Positions 12,035 to 23,692 of a stretch of 64,000 nucleotides of DNA are shown piece after piece. The notes under the pieces were generated by a model, which worked only from the letters and a program-made list of their open reading frames with translations, was not told the DNA's origin and ran no database searches. The position numbers were made by a program, and so were the translations under genes. Numbering within the stretch: position 1 is the stretch's first letter; the number at the start of each line of letters is the position of its first letter. The DNA comes from Cladobotryum mycophilum (taxonomy: Eukaryota > Ascomycota > Sordariomycetes > Hypocreales > Hypocreaceae). The stretch is from the NCBI GenBank assembly GCA_036429605.1, contig CM071591.1, forward strand, positions 5,270,001 through 5,334,000. The letters are read 5' to 3'.

Positions 12035-13152
12035 CATCTGGAGTGTGAGACAGCCCGCAGTCTAGCCCACTCCCCGCGAATGACTCTGAGACAGCCCCAG
12101 CCTTTTTGGCGGAAATAGTTACTCCGTAGAAGAGTCTAGGTCGACTGATGAGTTTTCATTTGCTCCTTTTGCCTTTTGGCACTGATGCGACTCTGCCATT
12201 GTAGAGGAATCATGTTTCCAATTCGTTGAAACGGTGTCGTCTGTTAACAGACGGGTGCGGCTGGAGGAGAATTGGCAAGCCATCAGCGAAATCTTGCCAT
12301 TTTCTAGAAAATCTATTTTGCATAGCATGATTGAGCATCAGGTCGAGTAGACAGTAGCACTGTAGCTCAAGCAAATCATGTTCATTCATGAGAATGCAAC
12401 CAATGCTGTCAGCTTCACATAATGCACGTTGGTGCCCAAGACGCCTATGCGGATACACCAATCTCTAGTGTCGACTGTATATCATCTACTGTTGCTAAGG
12501 CCAGAAGCTTGGCTCATGGTTGGGAAAGTCGTCGAGGTGATTTCTCAATTTGTGCTTCCATCAGGACATCGCATCGAATTCCCTCCTCGTCAGAGCGGGG
12601 TTCCATCACAGATTTCACAGTTGTTGTCCCGAATGCCCGCATGTCTCACCATCACATTGACGGATCTCGGTCATGGATTCTAATCAAACCCTTTCCATTT
12701 TAGTACAGGCATGTTGAACTGCTTTGATTCGCCATGATTATGGTCCAACAAGAGAAGAACCGACACCAATTGATTGTCGTGCATGGATGGAGCATGTCGT
12801 GAAGGGCGTCCATGTGGGGTGTGAAAGGGCGCAAAAGGCGTGACATCCATGATGCTGATGCTACGTCCACTGTAGTGCTGTAAAGCATCAGTTTACAATA
12901 CCGAGCAAGAGTATGAAGATTCTGTGATTATATATAAGGAGGTTGTACCATGGAGTTTACATTGATACAGCCGGCAGTCAAGGAACAAAGGCGATAATAA
13001 GCACATTATTAATACATTAGCACACCCACTACTTTCTTGTCCTCCCCCGCTCCCCTCTCCCCTCTCCCCCTGGTGCTGTGGCAGCTAAAGTGGCGCTACA
13101 ACTAGCATTCTCTTGAACGCATCCCAAACCTTCATACCCTACAATCATCAAG
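12035..13152. other. Divergent intergenic region between transporter and racemase-like gene
   Basis: No supported gene. It holds a TATATAAG sequence at 12931-12938, about 215 bases before the racemase-like start, and a C/T-rich tract around 13030-13070. Such tracts are common just upstream of fungal transcription starts. Short reading frames on both strands between 12119 and 12900 overlap each other and have no domain support. Confidence 0.45.
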
Positions 13153-13851
13153 ATGAAGACAATCGGCATCATTGGCGGCAGCACTGACTTGGCCACGGCC
13201 GAATACTATAAGCTTATTAATGCACATGTCCGCAAAGAGTTGGGCGGCCTGCACACTGGCGAAATCATCATCAACTCCATGGACTTTGCCCGTAGCGCAC
13301 ACTTTGTCAATAATAACCTCTGGGACGAGGGTGGACAGTACCTTCACCAAAAGGCGCAAAGTTTGGAGCGGGCTGGTGCGGACTTTATTCTCTGTGTCTC
13401 TAATACATGGCATCGCGTTTCAGAAGCCTTTATGAAGGATATCAAAATACCTCTGCTTCACATTGTCGATCCTACGGCTGAGGCTATTCATGACCTTGGC
13501 TTACAGACTATCGCCCTTTTGGGTACGAAAGCTACCATGTCAGGCCCATACCTACCGAATGAGTATTCAAGCCGCTTCGGCATCAACATCATCGTCCCAG
13601 CGGAAGAAGAACAGGAGTACATTGATCAGGTCATTTTCAACGAACTCGCTCGGTCGGAATTCATACAGGCATCGCGGGACGGGTACTTGCGCATCATTGA
13701 CGACTTGGTCACTCGAGGGGCTCAGGGTGTCATTTTGGGTTGCACAGAGATTCCGCTGCTCGTGTCGCAGACGGATCGGCCACACATTCCCATGTTTAAC
13801 ACGATGGAGCTGCATGCAAAGGCTGCCGCAAAAAATGCCATTCATGGTTAG
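13153..13851 (+). CDS. Aspartate/glutamate racemase-family protein
   Basis: Member of the PLP-independent Asp/Glu/hydantoin racemase family, which interconverts L- and D-acidic amino acids with two cysteines (family knowledge). Single exon, 232 residues, usual length. The start MKTIGIIGG matches the family N-terminal motif. The second catalytic segment is intact (ILGCTEIPLL, about residue 196). The first is unusual: it reads ILCVSNTWH (about residue 84), where the usual pattern has Cys two residues before the Asn of NTxH; here Val-Ser stand between. A cysteine is present but displaced by one position. It could be active, altered in substrate, or inactive. Its position between a transporter and an oxidoreductase, about 11.5 kb from an NRPS with an epimerase domain, suggests but does not prove D-amino acid metabolism. 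Confidence 0.85.
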   Translation: MKTIGIIGGSTDLATAEYYKLINAHVRKELGGLHTGEIIINSMDFARSAHFVNNNLWDEGGQYLHQKAQSLERAGADFILCVSNTWHRVSEAFMKDIKIPLLHIVDPTAEAIHDLGLQTIALLGTKATMSGPYLPNEYSSRFGINIIVPAEEEQEYIDQVIFNELARSEFIQASRDGYLRIIDDLVTRGAQGVILGCTEIPLLVSQTDRPHIPMFNTMELHAKAAAKNAIHG

Positions 13852-14261
13852 ACGGAATTGGCCATGGACAGGGACCCTTGATCTAATAATTCAACAATAG
13901 CCAAATGGCACAATGTGGAGTGGCATTGCAGTGAAACCAAGTGACCTTAAAGTCATGTTGTGATGATTGCAAAGCACCGTAAAGAATGCTGCGGAACTTT
14001 GATGACGATGAAACTATCATTCCCCTTAAAGTTCCGCCACATCTTCAACCCGCTGCGGACCTAGAATTAGTAGGTTAACTAAATAGTCCTGCAAGTCCGC
14101 AAGCTAACGCTCAAGTCTTAGTAAGGCATATCTGCTGATAAATACATGGCGAATAGGGAACATGGTGTAACATGCTCAAACAAGGGCGCGCATCATGTTA
14201 TAAGAAGAGTGTCGTGTCGCCAATCATTTACTGCTGCGCCGATATCCGATACTACATCTCA
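13852..14261. other. Intergenic, no gene seen
   Basis: Tandemly oriented genes flank this spacer. No supported coding or RNA feature. The in-frame ATG at 14172 lies here but is judged not to be the start of the next gene. Confidence 0.4.
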
Positions 14262-15547
14262 ATGACCACCATGGCAACTCCCAATACACGCAGAGTTCTT
14301 CGCAAGGAATCGGCTGGAGTGGTTCAGTTCCAAGAGGAGCCCATTCCTGAATATGGAACATCAGACGTCTTGATCCGCGTTCGCGCTGTTTCACTGAACT
14401 GGAAGGACGCTGCTATTGTTGATGGTCGAACCTCGTGGGCAGCGCTGCCTAATGGCATTGTTGGAACCGAATTTGCAGGAGAGGTTGTACAAGTCGGCGG
14501 CAGTGTCAGGTTCTTCAAGGTTGGGCTCCCATGTAACCTCAAGCTGCAACAGCTGACCTTGTATAGACGGGCGACCGCGTCATGTCACTCATCAACTACG
14601 ATGATATCACTGGTAATGAGACAACTATCCAAGGTCAGTGCATTCTTATCTGATTAGACTCTTCATCTAACATGGTTACTAGCTCTTGGTCATAACATCG
14701 ACGGAACTTTGGCGGAGTATCTCGTTGTTCCAGAAATCGTACTTGTCAAGATTCCAGAATACTTGACTTGGGCTGAGGTATGGACAATAAATACTTGAGC
14801 CAGAGTCGCACTGACACCGGTCACAGGCAAGTACCATACCATGTGCAGGTCTTACTGCATGGTCTGCCTTGAATTTTACATCACGTCTCGCTGGAAAGAC
14901 AGTTTTACTTGAAGGTGGGATTTGATCACTGCCTGCCTTATCCAAGACAATAAGCTGAATAATATCAGGGACCGGAGGCGTAAGCCTTCTTGCACTTCTT
15001 CTTGCCGTCAAGGCTGGCGCCAAAGTTATTATCACGTCTTCATCCGATGAGAAGCTGCAACGGGCTAAAGAGCTGGGTGCCACGCATACCATCAACTATG
15101 TGAAAGTTCCCGATTGGGATCAAGAGGTTCTCAAGCTCACCGGCGGCCTCGGTGCACACATCGTCGTCGAAGCCGGTGGTGCTGCTACTTTTCTCAAGAG
15201 CGTAGCATCCGTTAAGAGGGGCGGCCAGGTCTCACAAGTCGGGCTCATGACGACGAACAGCAATGGAAACTTTGTCGACCTCATTCCTATGCTGATTATG
15301 AAGGCGGTTCGCATTGTGTAAGTCCTTGAGTATCAAACATGCATCTTGGGACCAGCTAACCAACCATTATAGCGGAATCCGTGTGGGCCTCAAGGCAGAT
15401 CTGGAAGACTTTGCCGCATTCCTTGAAGCCACCCAGCTGCCTCTGTCACCATGCATTGATAAAGTCTACAAATTTGATCAATCCAAAGAGGCCCTAGATT
15501 ATTTGCGCAGCTCCAGTTTGTTTGGAAAGGTCATTATAGAATTCTGA
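14262..15547 (+). CDS. Zinc-independent MDR oxidoreductase (quinone reductase/enoyl reductase-like)
   Basis: NAD(P)H-dependent medium-chain dehydrogenase/reductase. Exons: 14262-14519, 14567-14633, 14683-14777, 14827-14914, 14969-15317, 15373-15547, all phases closing to 343 residues. N-terminal GroES-like domain, then a Rossmann fold with the nucleotide loop GTGGVSLLALLLAVKAGA (about residue 170). At the position of the catalytic zinc ligands of alcohol dehydrogenases the sequence reads LNWKDAAIV, with no Cys, so zinc catalysis is unlikely and a quinone-oxidoreductase type role is inferred. Start 14262 gives MTTMATPNT; the longer ATG at 14172 adds 30 residues with no family match. A trans-enoyl reductase partner role would need a polyketide synthase, and none is visible. 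Confidence 0.87.
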
Positions 15548-15884
15548 GAATCTGTTGGATGACAAGGGGTGTAACATTTGATGCAGTGAGAATAGTTTGG
15601 ATCTATCCATACGGGGGGATACTGTATTGCAACATATCAAAGAAATATTCCGACATTTAATACCGGGGAATAACAGTCGCAGTGGTTATGATACGCCTAT
15701 AAGTAGGAGGTGAAATTATCTCATGCCCCTGCGTATTGCCCTGTATATGTCCAGCGCTGTCTAGGTCTCACCAGCCCCGCACCCGGCCGCTGCTCAGCGC
15801 GGCCTTTTGCACGTCCTGCATCACATCTCCTCAACAAACACCTTTACTCACCTCCATTTCACATCAAATAAGATATACGTCTAG
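15548..15884. other. Intergenic, no gene seen
   Basis: Spacer between the MDR oxidoreductase and the F-box-like gene. It ends in a C- and T-rich leader typical of fungal 5' untranslated regions. Confidence 0.4.
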
Positions 15885-18011
15885 ATGGACTCTGACAATG
15901 GACGTGACTCGGATAACGAAGAGGATATTCCAACCAATAGTTTAAAGGCTTTCTATAGACATTGCGTTGAGGAGAGTGAGAGGAGATTTGATGAATACTG
16001 CTTTCCAGGGCAATGCGGGCTATGCAGGTTCAGCTTTTCTCACCAGGATGAGGCCATCGCAGGTAATCAGCTAGTCATTTACTTGAAATCAATGCTTGGA
16101 CGCTGACCGGAACGATTGCTACAGTGAATAATACAGGGGAAACATCAATCGTTCTGAGGCTCAGTCTTTTTGCCAATTATGAACACGGTGGCAATGTTTC
16201 TCGCAACTCTCATGGTCACTATCAGACACACCCTGAGAGATGTGGGAAGGAGAAAAGCAAACGAGCGATAGCCTGTCACCCAGATTGCCTTCGACTCTTA
16301 TCCTCAAGTCCTCGACAGGGAGTTTTGAAAGCTCTATCACATAGCTTCGAATCTCCACGTGTCGAGCGACGAGCGCGGCGCGACGGGCTGCAATCAAAGC
16401 TCGCTTCTCGTCTAGCAGGAACGTGGCCAAATTTACCCTATGAGTTGCGATATCACATTGCCGGATACCTGTTGAGCGAGTATGCTGTGGTATTGTCCGA
16501 TGCTGCGTGGAAGAGAAGAGGAAGCGTGTCCACGAGACTTGTAATGAATATGCCTATACGAGCTACATCCATGTACTTTGAAGGGATCAAGTACGTTACG
16601 TCGTTGAAGAATGTTGGAGCTGAAGACGATGCTCACGGCGAGATTGTGTATGACCCTAAAATGCACCAGCAGGTTGATACCATATATGTGCAGGAGAATC
16701 ATTTGGGTATCAAACAAGTATGCTTTACACATCTGGGTCAAGAGGCGCCGATTGTCGACAAAGTTCCTGGTTTCTGGTGGAAGACTCTCGAGATTCCAGA
16801 GCCAGATAGTGAGCTGGAAGTAGAAAGTGATGTAAGCCACTACAAATGCAGAAGCTCGTAATTCTCTCGCTAACGGCAATCACCAGGGTATGAAGCTTCG
16901 ATGTCTGGTGAAGCCAGTTGATATGAGCGCCAACGAAAAGATTGCACTCGACGAACCACGGCGCTTGGAACGCACGCATCTACGTCACTACCCTTTTCAT
17001 CACACCCCAGAATCAAATATTTGGCCGTCTCGCATGAATTGTCTAGAGTTGAACGATCCAGACATTATCGGTCTATCTGTTAGATGGTCATATAGCTGGG
17101 CGCGAAACGGCCCGACTGCTTTTTACGCCCACAAAGCTACAAACGACACTGCCATCTATAGCATGCCAGACAGATCAGATATTATGCGTGCTGGGACTTA
17201 CTTTTGGCTATACTTTCCTATTCAGCCCGGCGAGAGAATCACGGAACTGTACAGACGAATGTCTGCGGCCCCTCATAAGAAAGGCGGAGATGAAGGGACA
17301 GCATTGGCGATTATCACGAGTCGAGGCAGGCAGTTTTTCGTCGGTCATGAGACCGCAACGTTGTGGCAGCAATCAGTTCACTGGAATCTAATGGAACTTC
17401 TGCCCCAAGAGGGGACAACTACTGTGTACCTTGATAATAGGCCAGACGCAGGTTTGCTCGCCATGGCATTTGATTCACCAACGCCGAGCCTTGAGGCTTT
17501 TCGACGGCGCGTAGACACGCTGCCCGAGCGGATCTGCGTAGACGAGTCCGGCCTTCGTGACGAGTTCTTCATGTCCACCTCGGTATCGTTGGAGAATGTC
17601 GTTGCATTGATACCTTGTTACGCTAGACGTCCAGGTAGGCCGCCCATCATAATGGGCATCATCTTTCAATACGCAGATGGCCACCAGGATTGTCTTGGTT
17701 CGATCCGCCTAGATCGCCTTGGCGATTCCCTAGTCGTCGACTCGACACAGAACATGTGGCTAGGATTCGGCAAAGTGGTTTATATGAATACTTCCTTCAT
17801 GTTCAGTATCAGGTTCTCGCCCCCAACCCATGCGGAACGCCACGATTTACCATATTGGCATCCATATAACCCGATGGAATGGTCTGACGTACCTTGGACG
17901 GGTCGCTTGGACTGGTGGATCACGGGCAGGCATTGTCAAATTCGCCATGATGACCACCCCATTAGTCCTGCCATAGGGTTTGAAGAATCTACCCGGAATA
18001 TAGACAAATAA
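15885..18011 (+). CDS. Large F-box-like protein with an N-terminal Cys cluster; paralogue of the pseudogene at 59257
   Basis: Exons 15885-16062, 16125-16831 and 16887-18011 close in phase to 669 residues. An acidic N-terminus is followed by a Cys-x-x-Cys pair (GQCGLCRFSF, about residue 44) and a later Cys-His-Pro-x-Cys (ACHPDC), which could bind a metal. Then comes an F-box-like helix pair TWPNLPYELRYHIAGYLL near residue 160. The remaining 480 residues are rich in Trp and aromatic residues and unrecognised; they may be a substrate-recognition region. If the F-box is real, the protein would act in an SCF ubiquitin ligase (family knowledge). A decayed copy with the same exon borders lies at 59257-60776, so the family duplicates. 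It interrupts the metabolite-type genes and need not belong with them. Confidence 0.72.
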
Positions 18012-18434
18012 AAAAAATTTCATCTTTGTTGTTTCGAATGGTGTGTCTCGGAAAAAAGGTATTTGGGTGCAGCAGCTTTGGAAGGAGTGTTATGAGTGTC
18101 GCTCGCCCCAACTGGCAGAGCATGAAAAACCACCACCACTGTCGCCACACATTCAGTTTTGCTGTTTATCAATTCATATTTTCAAAAGTAATGAAAATGA
18201 GAGTAGTAAGTATAGAAAGAATTCGTATGTCCATTTCCAAGATAGGTACTAGGAAATAAAAGATGAATATATACATGAAGTGACCAAAAAGAAAGCAGCT
18301 CCGTTCCTTGAGATATTTACAGCGGAACAGAGTCTCCTATATACCGTTTCCAAATGTAAAAGACCTGGCCAATAAGTGAAATCGTAGCCAAAGTCTTTTT
18401 TTGCCGTGTTGTGGTGGTTGCATGCCGATTGGAC
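18012..18434. other. 3' flank between two convergent genes, no separate gene seen
   Basis: Downstream sequence of the F-box-like gene and of the chitinase. Open frames here are tails read through past the chitinase stop in the wrong frame. Confidence 0.45.
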
Positions 18435-19973
18435 TTACTGGCACGAAGCCCACCAGACGCTGCTGACGACGCACTTGTAGGGAGCGACGCAGGCGGTAGG
18501 ACCAGTGTATCCCTGACCACCGCATTGGCCCCACTGGGGAACGGTTCCTGAACCGCCAGTTGGGGCAGTGGGTCCGGTGGTCTTGGTGATAGTGGTGAGG
18601 GTCGTGGTGGGCTGAGAGGGGGAGGGTTGGGCTGGGAGGGGGCACCACCACCAAGATCATTGACAACCTCAGCCTCGAAGCCTGGGTTAGCATAGAGCTG
18701 AGACATGTCCCACATCATAATCCCGCCAAACGAAGAGTAACCCTTGCTGGCGGAGATGGCCTGAGCAAGCTGAGAGCCGCTGGCATAGCCTAATGTTGTG
18801 TTAGCAGCCGGAGCCACGATACGTGCGTTTATATCTCGACTTACTGCCCGAGTTTGCTCCGGTTACCGCGCCGGGAATACCAACGAGGACCTTGGCGTTC
18901 TTGTTCTTGCTGACGTTCTTAGCCCAGTTGTCCCAGTCGGCGTAGTTCCATCCGTTGGGGTAGTTTCCGACGGAGCAGTAGTTGTTGTAGAACTGCACCT
19001 GAACCCAGTCCATGGCTACCTGACCATTGATGAAGGACTGGTCGGCCTGGTCGGGGTAAGGGCACTGGGGGGCGGCCGAGAGGTAGTACTTTTTGTCGGT
19101 GGCGGCATCGATGAGGGTTCGGAGTTGCTGAGCAAAGGGTTCCATATTTTGGACCGAGGACTCGAAATCAAAGTCGAAACCGTCGATGACGGCAGAGCCA
19201 AAGGGTCGGACGCCGCCCTGCTGGGGTCCGAACCAGGCCCAGACGTTGTTCGCGGCGGCAACGGCGGCGGATGAGGAGCTGAATCCACCCTCGCTGTAGG
19301 TGGCTCCACCAATGGAGAGCATGATGGTCTTGCCATAGGTAGACTGGCACTCCTTGATGTCGGCCCTGTCGTTGTAGTCAGCCCAATCGGTTCATGAGAC
19401 CCGTCCGCCAAGGTGCTCCACCGTCAGTCCAAAACTTACTCAATCTGGGGGCAGCTAAGGAGGCCGGAACCAGCGATGGCCGTGCAGTTGTCGCCGGCAT
19501 TGGCAAGGTTCATGCCGGGGTTGCTGATGCCAGTCAAGAAGCTGAGCGGGATGATCTAGAGACAGGTCAGCCACGGGGCTTCCCGGGCCACATGGGAATG
19601 CAGCTTTGGATAGATGCTTACGTTGATGCTAGGGCTGTCTGTTGCACATCATGTCAGTGAATGCTCTCTCGAGATAGCCATCGATGTGTACTCACTCTGG
19701 CAGTAGTAGGACAGTCGGTTCTGAGAGCCAACCCTGCCGACAGAGTTTTGTCCTATGAGTCATGTTAGCCATCGATCTCTCGTTGCACGACATTGTCGAT
19801 CCGCGATGAGGCATTCCGGCAGACATCTATCGCCTCCATCTCATCAGGGAACATGTCTTGTACATACCCCAATAGACAGCAATGTTATTGGTGGCGCTTG
19901 GGTTGTAGCCAGCCTGCGCAGCAGGAATCAAGGCCAAAGCCAAGCCAGTGACTGAAAGGAGTGTCGAGAACAT
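18435..19973 (-). CDS. Secreted GH18 chitinase with C-terminal CBM1, one frameshift in the linker
   Basis: Hydrolyses beta-1,4 links of chitin outside the cell, or in the wall. Minus-strand exons: 19973-19868, 19752-19696, 19638-19622 (17 nt), 19555-19440, 19365-18845, 18789-18435. Signal peptide MFSTLLSVTGLALALIPAAQA, then NNIAVYWGQN, the TIMLSIGGATYSEGG strand, and the catalytic signature DGFDFDFE (about residue 155). After a Pro/Thr-rich linker a perfect CBM1 follows (PQWGQCGGQGYTG to WWASCQ) ending at 18435, but it lies in the -1 frame relative to the catalytic domain. One missing base, probably in a G run at 18618-18622 or 18638-18642, explains this. As assembled, translation bypasses the CBM and runs on to 18317. 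Real loss of the CBM and a sequencing undercall are both possible. Confidence 0.85.
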
Positions 19974-22100
19974 TGCGATGTTGTCGTTGAGACTTTGTGG
20001 TTGAAGGAATGTAGTGCAGAATGTGCAGACAGTTGCTTTTACGATGGTATGAGCACTGATGATTCGAAAATGTGAACCAGAGGAATAGAGGTCATTCTTA
20101 TAATAACACAGAGAGACATATAGACGGAGTTTGGGGCACGACCACGTTCTTTGAAACTTCCTAACAAGGTAGGTAGCGAGTCATTCTCGTGGATATCACG
20201 TAGATTCATCTTGTCTGGGGTCGGGTATTCACCAACGCGCGGTTTGTGTGAGATGGGAACCGTCCGCTCAGGGCACCATCCATTATCATACGCCGACTGG
20301 TAAGGTAGCATTCAAGGCAATGGTGGATAGGTGAAACATGGCTACGACGGCCCTGAACTCATCAAGTTCCCGCGATATGGGATTCCCATCGCAGCGAGCT
20401 TACCGGCAACGCGGGCCGCAAATGGCTGTCTACGAAATGCCATCTGACTGCAAAAGAAAAATAAGGTCGATGCAACGTTATTGTTATCAGACCCAATCCA
20501 GTGCCAAAGTGGAAGGCAAGATTCGTGGAGGAGCGGGATATCATCAGTTGGGCGCGTATATAAACATCTCTCTGTCCTGGAGTCTAGAACGCTGCCGAAT
20601 CAGCCGTTTTGGGCACATGGCAAGTCTGTGTGTGTGCCTCCACGCGCGTTTTACCGTTGGTTGAAGCACCCGTCCTTGACCAAATAAGAAGGACGGTCAT
20701 CTTAGTTGGTCAGGTATTGATTAAGTTGTTGTCGACGGATTAGGAAGCTGGATAAGCTAACCTGTATGGAATCGGTTTCGCACGTGCCGTAGGCCAATGT
20801 CCACATGGTGGTTATAGTTTGGACATTTTAATCCTCCATTCGTCCCTAGTTTGGTTATATTGTCTTGCATATACCTACCGTTTGTAGAAGCGGTTCGTTG
20901 CATGAACGTAACTCGGCCGCGTGTTGGGCAAACTTTTTCGTGGTACCTGCATGACTGTCATCTGTCACTGTTATATTACTAGTATCCGGAATAGGAAGTA
21001 TATATCATGTGAATTGAAGGCTTGTCTACAGTAGCTTCTTTGTTTGGTGATGAAAACTTTGAAGTTTTGTTGGTGGCGTTTGGGACATGACTAAAGCACA
21101 CCACAGAACTACTAGAACCATGGCTTCATGGCCCCATTTTGTTCCTTCATGACCAACATTGTTCAAGATGCCCTGAATCTGAGATCCACAAGAGCCGATT
21201 TCGCTAGAGACATCGGAAATCCTGCCCGTTGGAACGCCTGCTGGCCATCTAAGACATTGACTACCCTAGAGTGATAGACGCATGGCACGGCGCAACCAAG
21301 CGTAGATGAGGATAGTATTGGATGGAAATGATCATGTGAATCTGTCAAGTAATGAAATATCTGATGCCGTTATTATATTAATCCATTACACTCTGATCAG
21401 CTAAGCATTTATTGCCCCCTCGCCCGTTACCAAGCGAAATCTTATTGAGCCTCATCCTCAATATGATGGATTGATGATATCGTGAGTTGTGAGATTGCAA
21501 TCATTAAACAAAACCTATTGGAATATAGTCATCAAAGGATAAACCATAGATTATGAAATCAAGCATAATAAGTCCTTGTATATCGTCTACAATATTTTTA
21601 CCACCTTCCTCGTTCCATGTCTAGATGTGTGGGACTGACTGTTCATAGAGTGTCTTGATTTATTGTACAGAAAGAAGGGATGTCAAATCCGTAACTTTCT
21701 CTATTCACTTTCTGAATGCGTCACGTCCATGATCCAGCCTATTTCCCATCTCAAGATACGTTGGCACTCTCTACACCGTGACTTCAATTTGTCTTCTTGG
21801 CTAAATATTCCGTTCGAGTTGTGACATCAGATCTCCAGATACTTGATAATAGACATGAGAAGGTTAATTCAAGAATGATTCTTGACATAAAGGTTCTATG
21901 GTTCGTACCTTCCACATGAGTTGGGTTGGTGTCGGTACTGGTTCAGCGTCGCTCTTTCCCAGTTTATGTGGTAAGGTGGGAGAACCTCCAAAATTTCGGC
22001 CACGATGGCTCTGGGTTCTCTTTTCCCAATTGATTCTGTGGATGATTGTCTATTAAGTCTATATTAAATACCTATTTAACCATATTCCACCTTCTTCTTT
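19974..22100. other. Long intergenic region, no gene supported
   Basis: About 2.1 kb of near-normal composition. A TATA-like TTATAAGA on the minus strand near 20095-20102 is suitably placed for the chitinase promoter. Short reading frames at 20039-20311, 20338-20687 and 21163-21348 have no recognisable motif and overlap on opposite strands. I see no RNA gene or transposon end. Confidence 0.4.
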
Positions 22101-22738
22101 CTACCATGGATCAATTAAACTCGTTTTCTGTAGATGATGAGATTATTTGGCCAATGATATCTATATCTACCTCCTCTACGCCGCCCCCACCTCCAGATCT
22201 GCTGGCGGAAGTTGTGGTGACTTCGTGGGAAACCCTGCGTGAGTTGGTGGAGGAGGACCTGTCCTTTGTGGCAGAAATGTCACGAAAAGGCCATCGCGAG
22301 GCATGGTACAAACACCTGTCAAACTTGGAGATTGACTGGGGCCTGGAAGGCCTCAACAGCTGCCGGGTGGTTGGCCTTGCTTGTTTTGGACAGCCCCTTT
22401 AACCAGACGAGTCTTACAAGTCATCTTCATAATCAAGATCACTTGGTAAGCATACCTTAGTGAAACTCTATAGAATAGCTAGTTATCTGACACATATACA
22501 GGACTATAATGCTCAAAAGGGAAGGGAAAGGGAAGAAGAAGCAGCCTTCTTGGAGGCACAAGAGCCTAGGACCTTATCACTACTATCACCACCGTCTCCG
22601 CCTCCCCATGGTTCCAGACTTGGACAATACAGCATTAACAACCAGCGACGCAGAGATACTTGGTCATGATGGAGGACAGTGTAGAGAACAAAATCATTGT
22701 CGGACCCGGTCGGAAGAAGAGTTGCCTCTGGTGCGTTA
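22101..22738 (+). CDS. Hypothetical protein, possibly two or more exons; related to the fragment at 36060-36440
   Basis: Unrecognised. A frame from ATG 22101 encodes MDQLNSFSVDDE, a Pro run, and an amphipathic Glu-rich stretch up to a stop at 22400. A probable intron (donor near 22446, acceptor CAG at 22501) leads to DYNAQKGREREEEAAFL, then Ser/Pro-rich sequence. The second part is clearly similar at DNA level to 36082-36440 (caaaagggaagagacagggaggaa and onward), and in both copies the frame appears to switch before a shared LDNTA motif. I could not build one model whose phases close throughout, so the gene may be decayed. Function unknown. Confidence 0.35.
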
Positions 22739-23692
22739 GTTTTTTGGATTAAATACACTGCGATAAGTTTTATACAGTAGATCCTTGGCGAGTCTATTCA
22801 CAGACGCAGATTACCAGCTTATTCCATAGTCATTAGCAATGTAGCGGGACATTACTGTCGATTACCTGCATTACTGACTGTTTCTCCTGATGCCCTTTGT
22901 TTCCCTTTGTTTCCCTTTGTTTCTCTTTGTTTCTCCTTGTTTCTCTCCATGTCTCTCCATTTCTCTCTCTTTCTTTCCGTGTCTATAAGTGGCTTAAGAC
23001 ATGTCTTGTTACAAACCCAATGGTGCTCTGAGTACATCTGCTTCCATATCGATATATCAACATACTAATAACGCTGAAATAGCATCATAAAAGGTCTTTT
23101 TTATGTACTGATTTAGTATATAGGTGAGGTAGATAAATGAATTGTGCTTCCCAAGCTTGTTTGTATCTGATTTAATACACACTGTCCCGTTGTGCTCCTT
23201 AATACTGTATTAATAGAACGCTTTGCATCAGGTAGCTAGTTATCTCAACCATTACTCTAGATACATAATTATATTGCCGATAAACTGAAATACTCATTCA
23301 TTATGCAAACATTTCCTGGTTACTTCTTCGTCTGAAAACTTTTCATATCCTGCCGACACTATCGTATTCGGCCTGTCCGGCACCATCATCACCAGCTAAG
23401 CCGTCATCGTCTTATTTGCTTTTGTAGACGGACTGACGCGTTTTCCATTGATGGGTCCGTGCGACACATGTTGCCCCTCCATGGGGTAATTTTCTCCTAA
23501 TTTTCCACATCGTTGGATCGAAATCGTTGCCATTCATATTCTCTGTTTGGAAGGGAACGACTGCCTCTTCTATAAACTCTAGCGAATGAGAAGATGAAAA
23601 GGCTTAATAGTTGATTTCCTTTCCATTCTTTTCCGTACACACGCTTGCGCATAAATGTAAACACCGTCGCTTTCCTTTGACGAGATACTAAA
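22739..23692. other. Intergenic with a 10-bp tandem repeat
   Basis: No gene supported. It contains the short tandem array at 22893-22946. TCTATAAACTC near 23570 is a candidate TATA box for the downstream serine hydrolase. Confidence 0.4.
22893..22946. repeat. 10-bp tandem repeat
   Basis: About five consecutive units of the type CCCTTTGTTT, the later ones with single-base changes, grading into a CT-rich tract to about 22980. A simple-sequence tract with no evident function. Confidence 0.8.

Noticed and set aside
14172..14261. Longer start for the MDR oxidoreductase
   Set aside because: The 30 extra residues do not match the family and a better start context follows at 14262.
18317..18817. 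Chitinase C-terminus as the long basic tail of the open frame
   Set aside because: The -1 frame holds a perfect CBM1 with a stop at 18435; the tail is a frameshift product.
18798..19411. Reading frames opposite or shifted to the chitinase
   Set aside because: Shadows of the GH18 coding region in other frames; no motif of their own.
22893..22946. CRISPR-like array
   Set aside because: A 10-bp simple tandem repeat without spacers; the host is eukaryotic.
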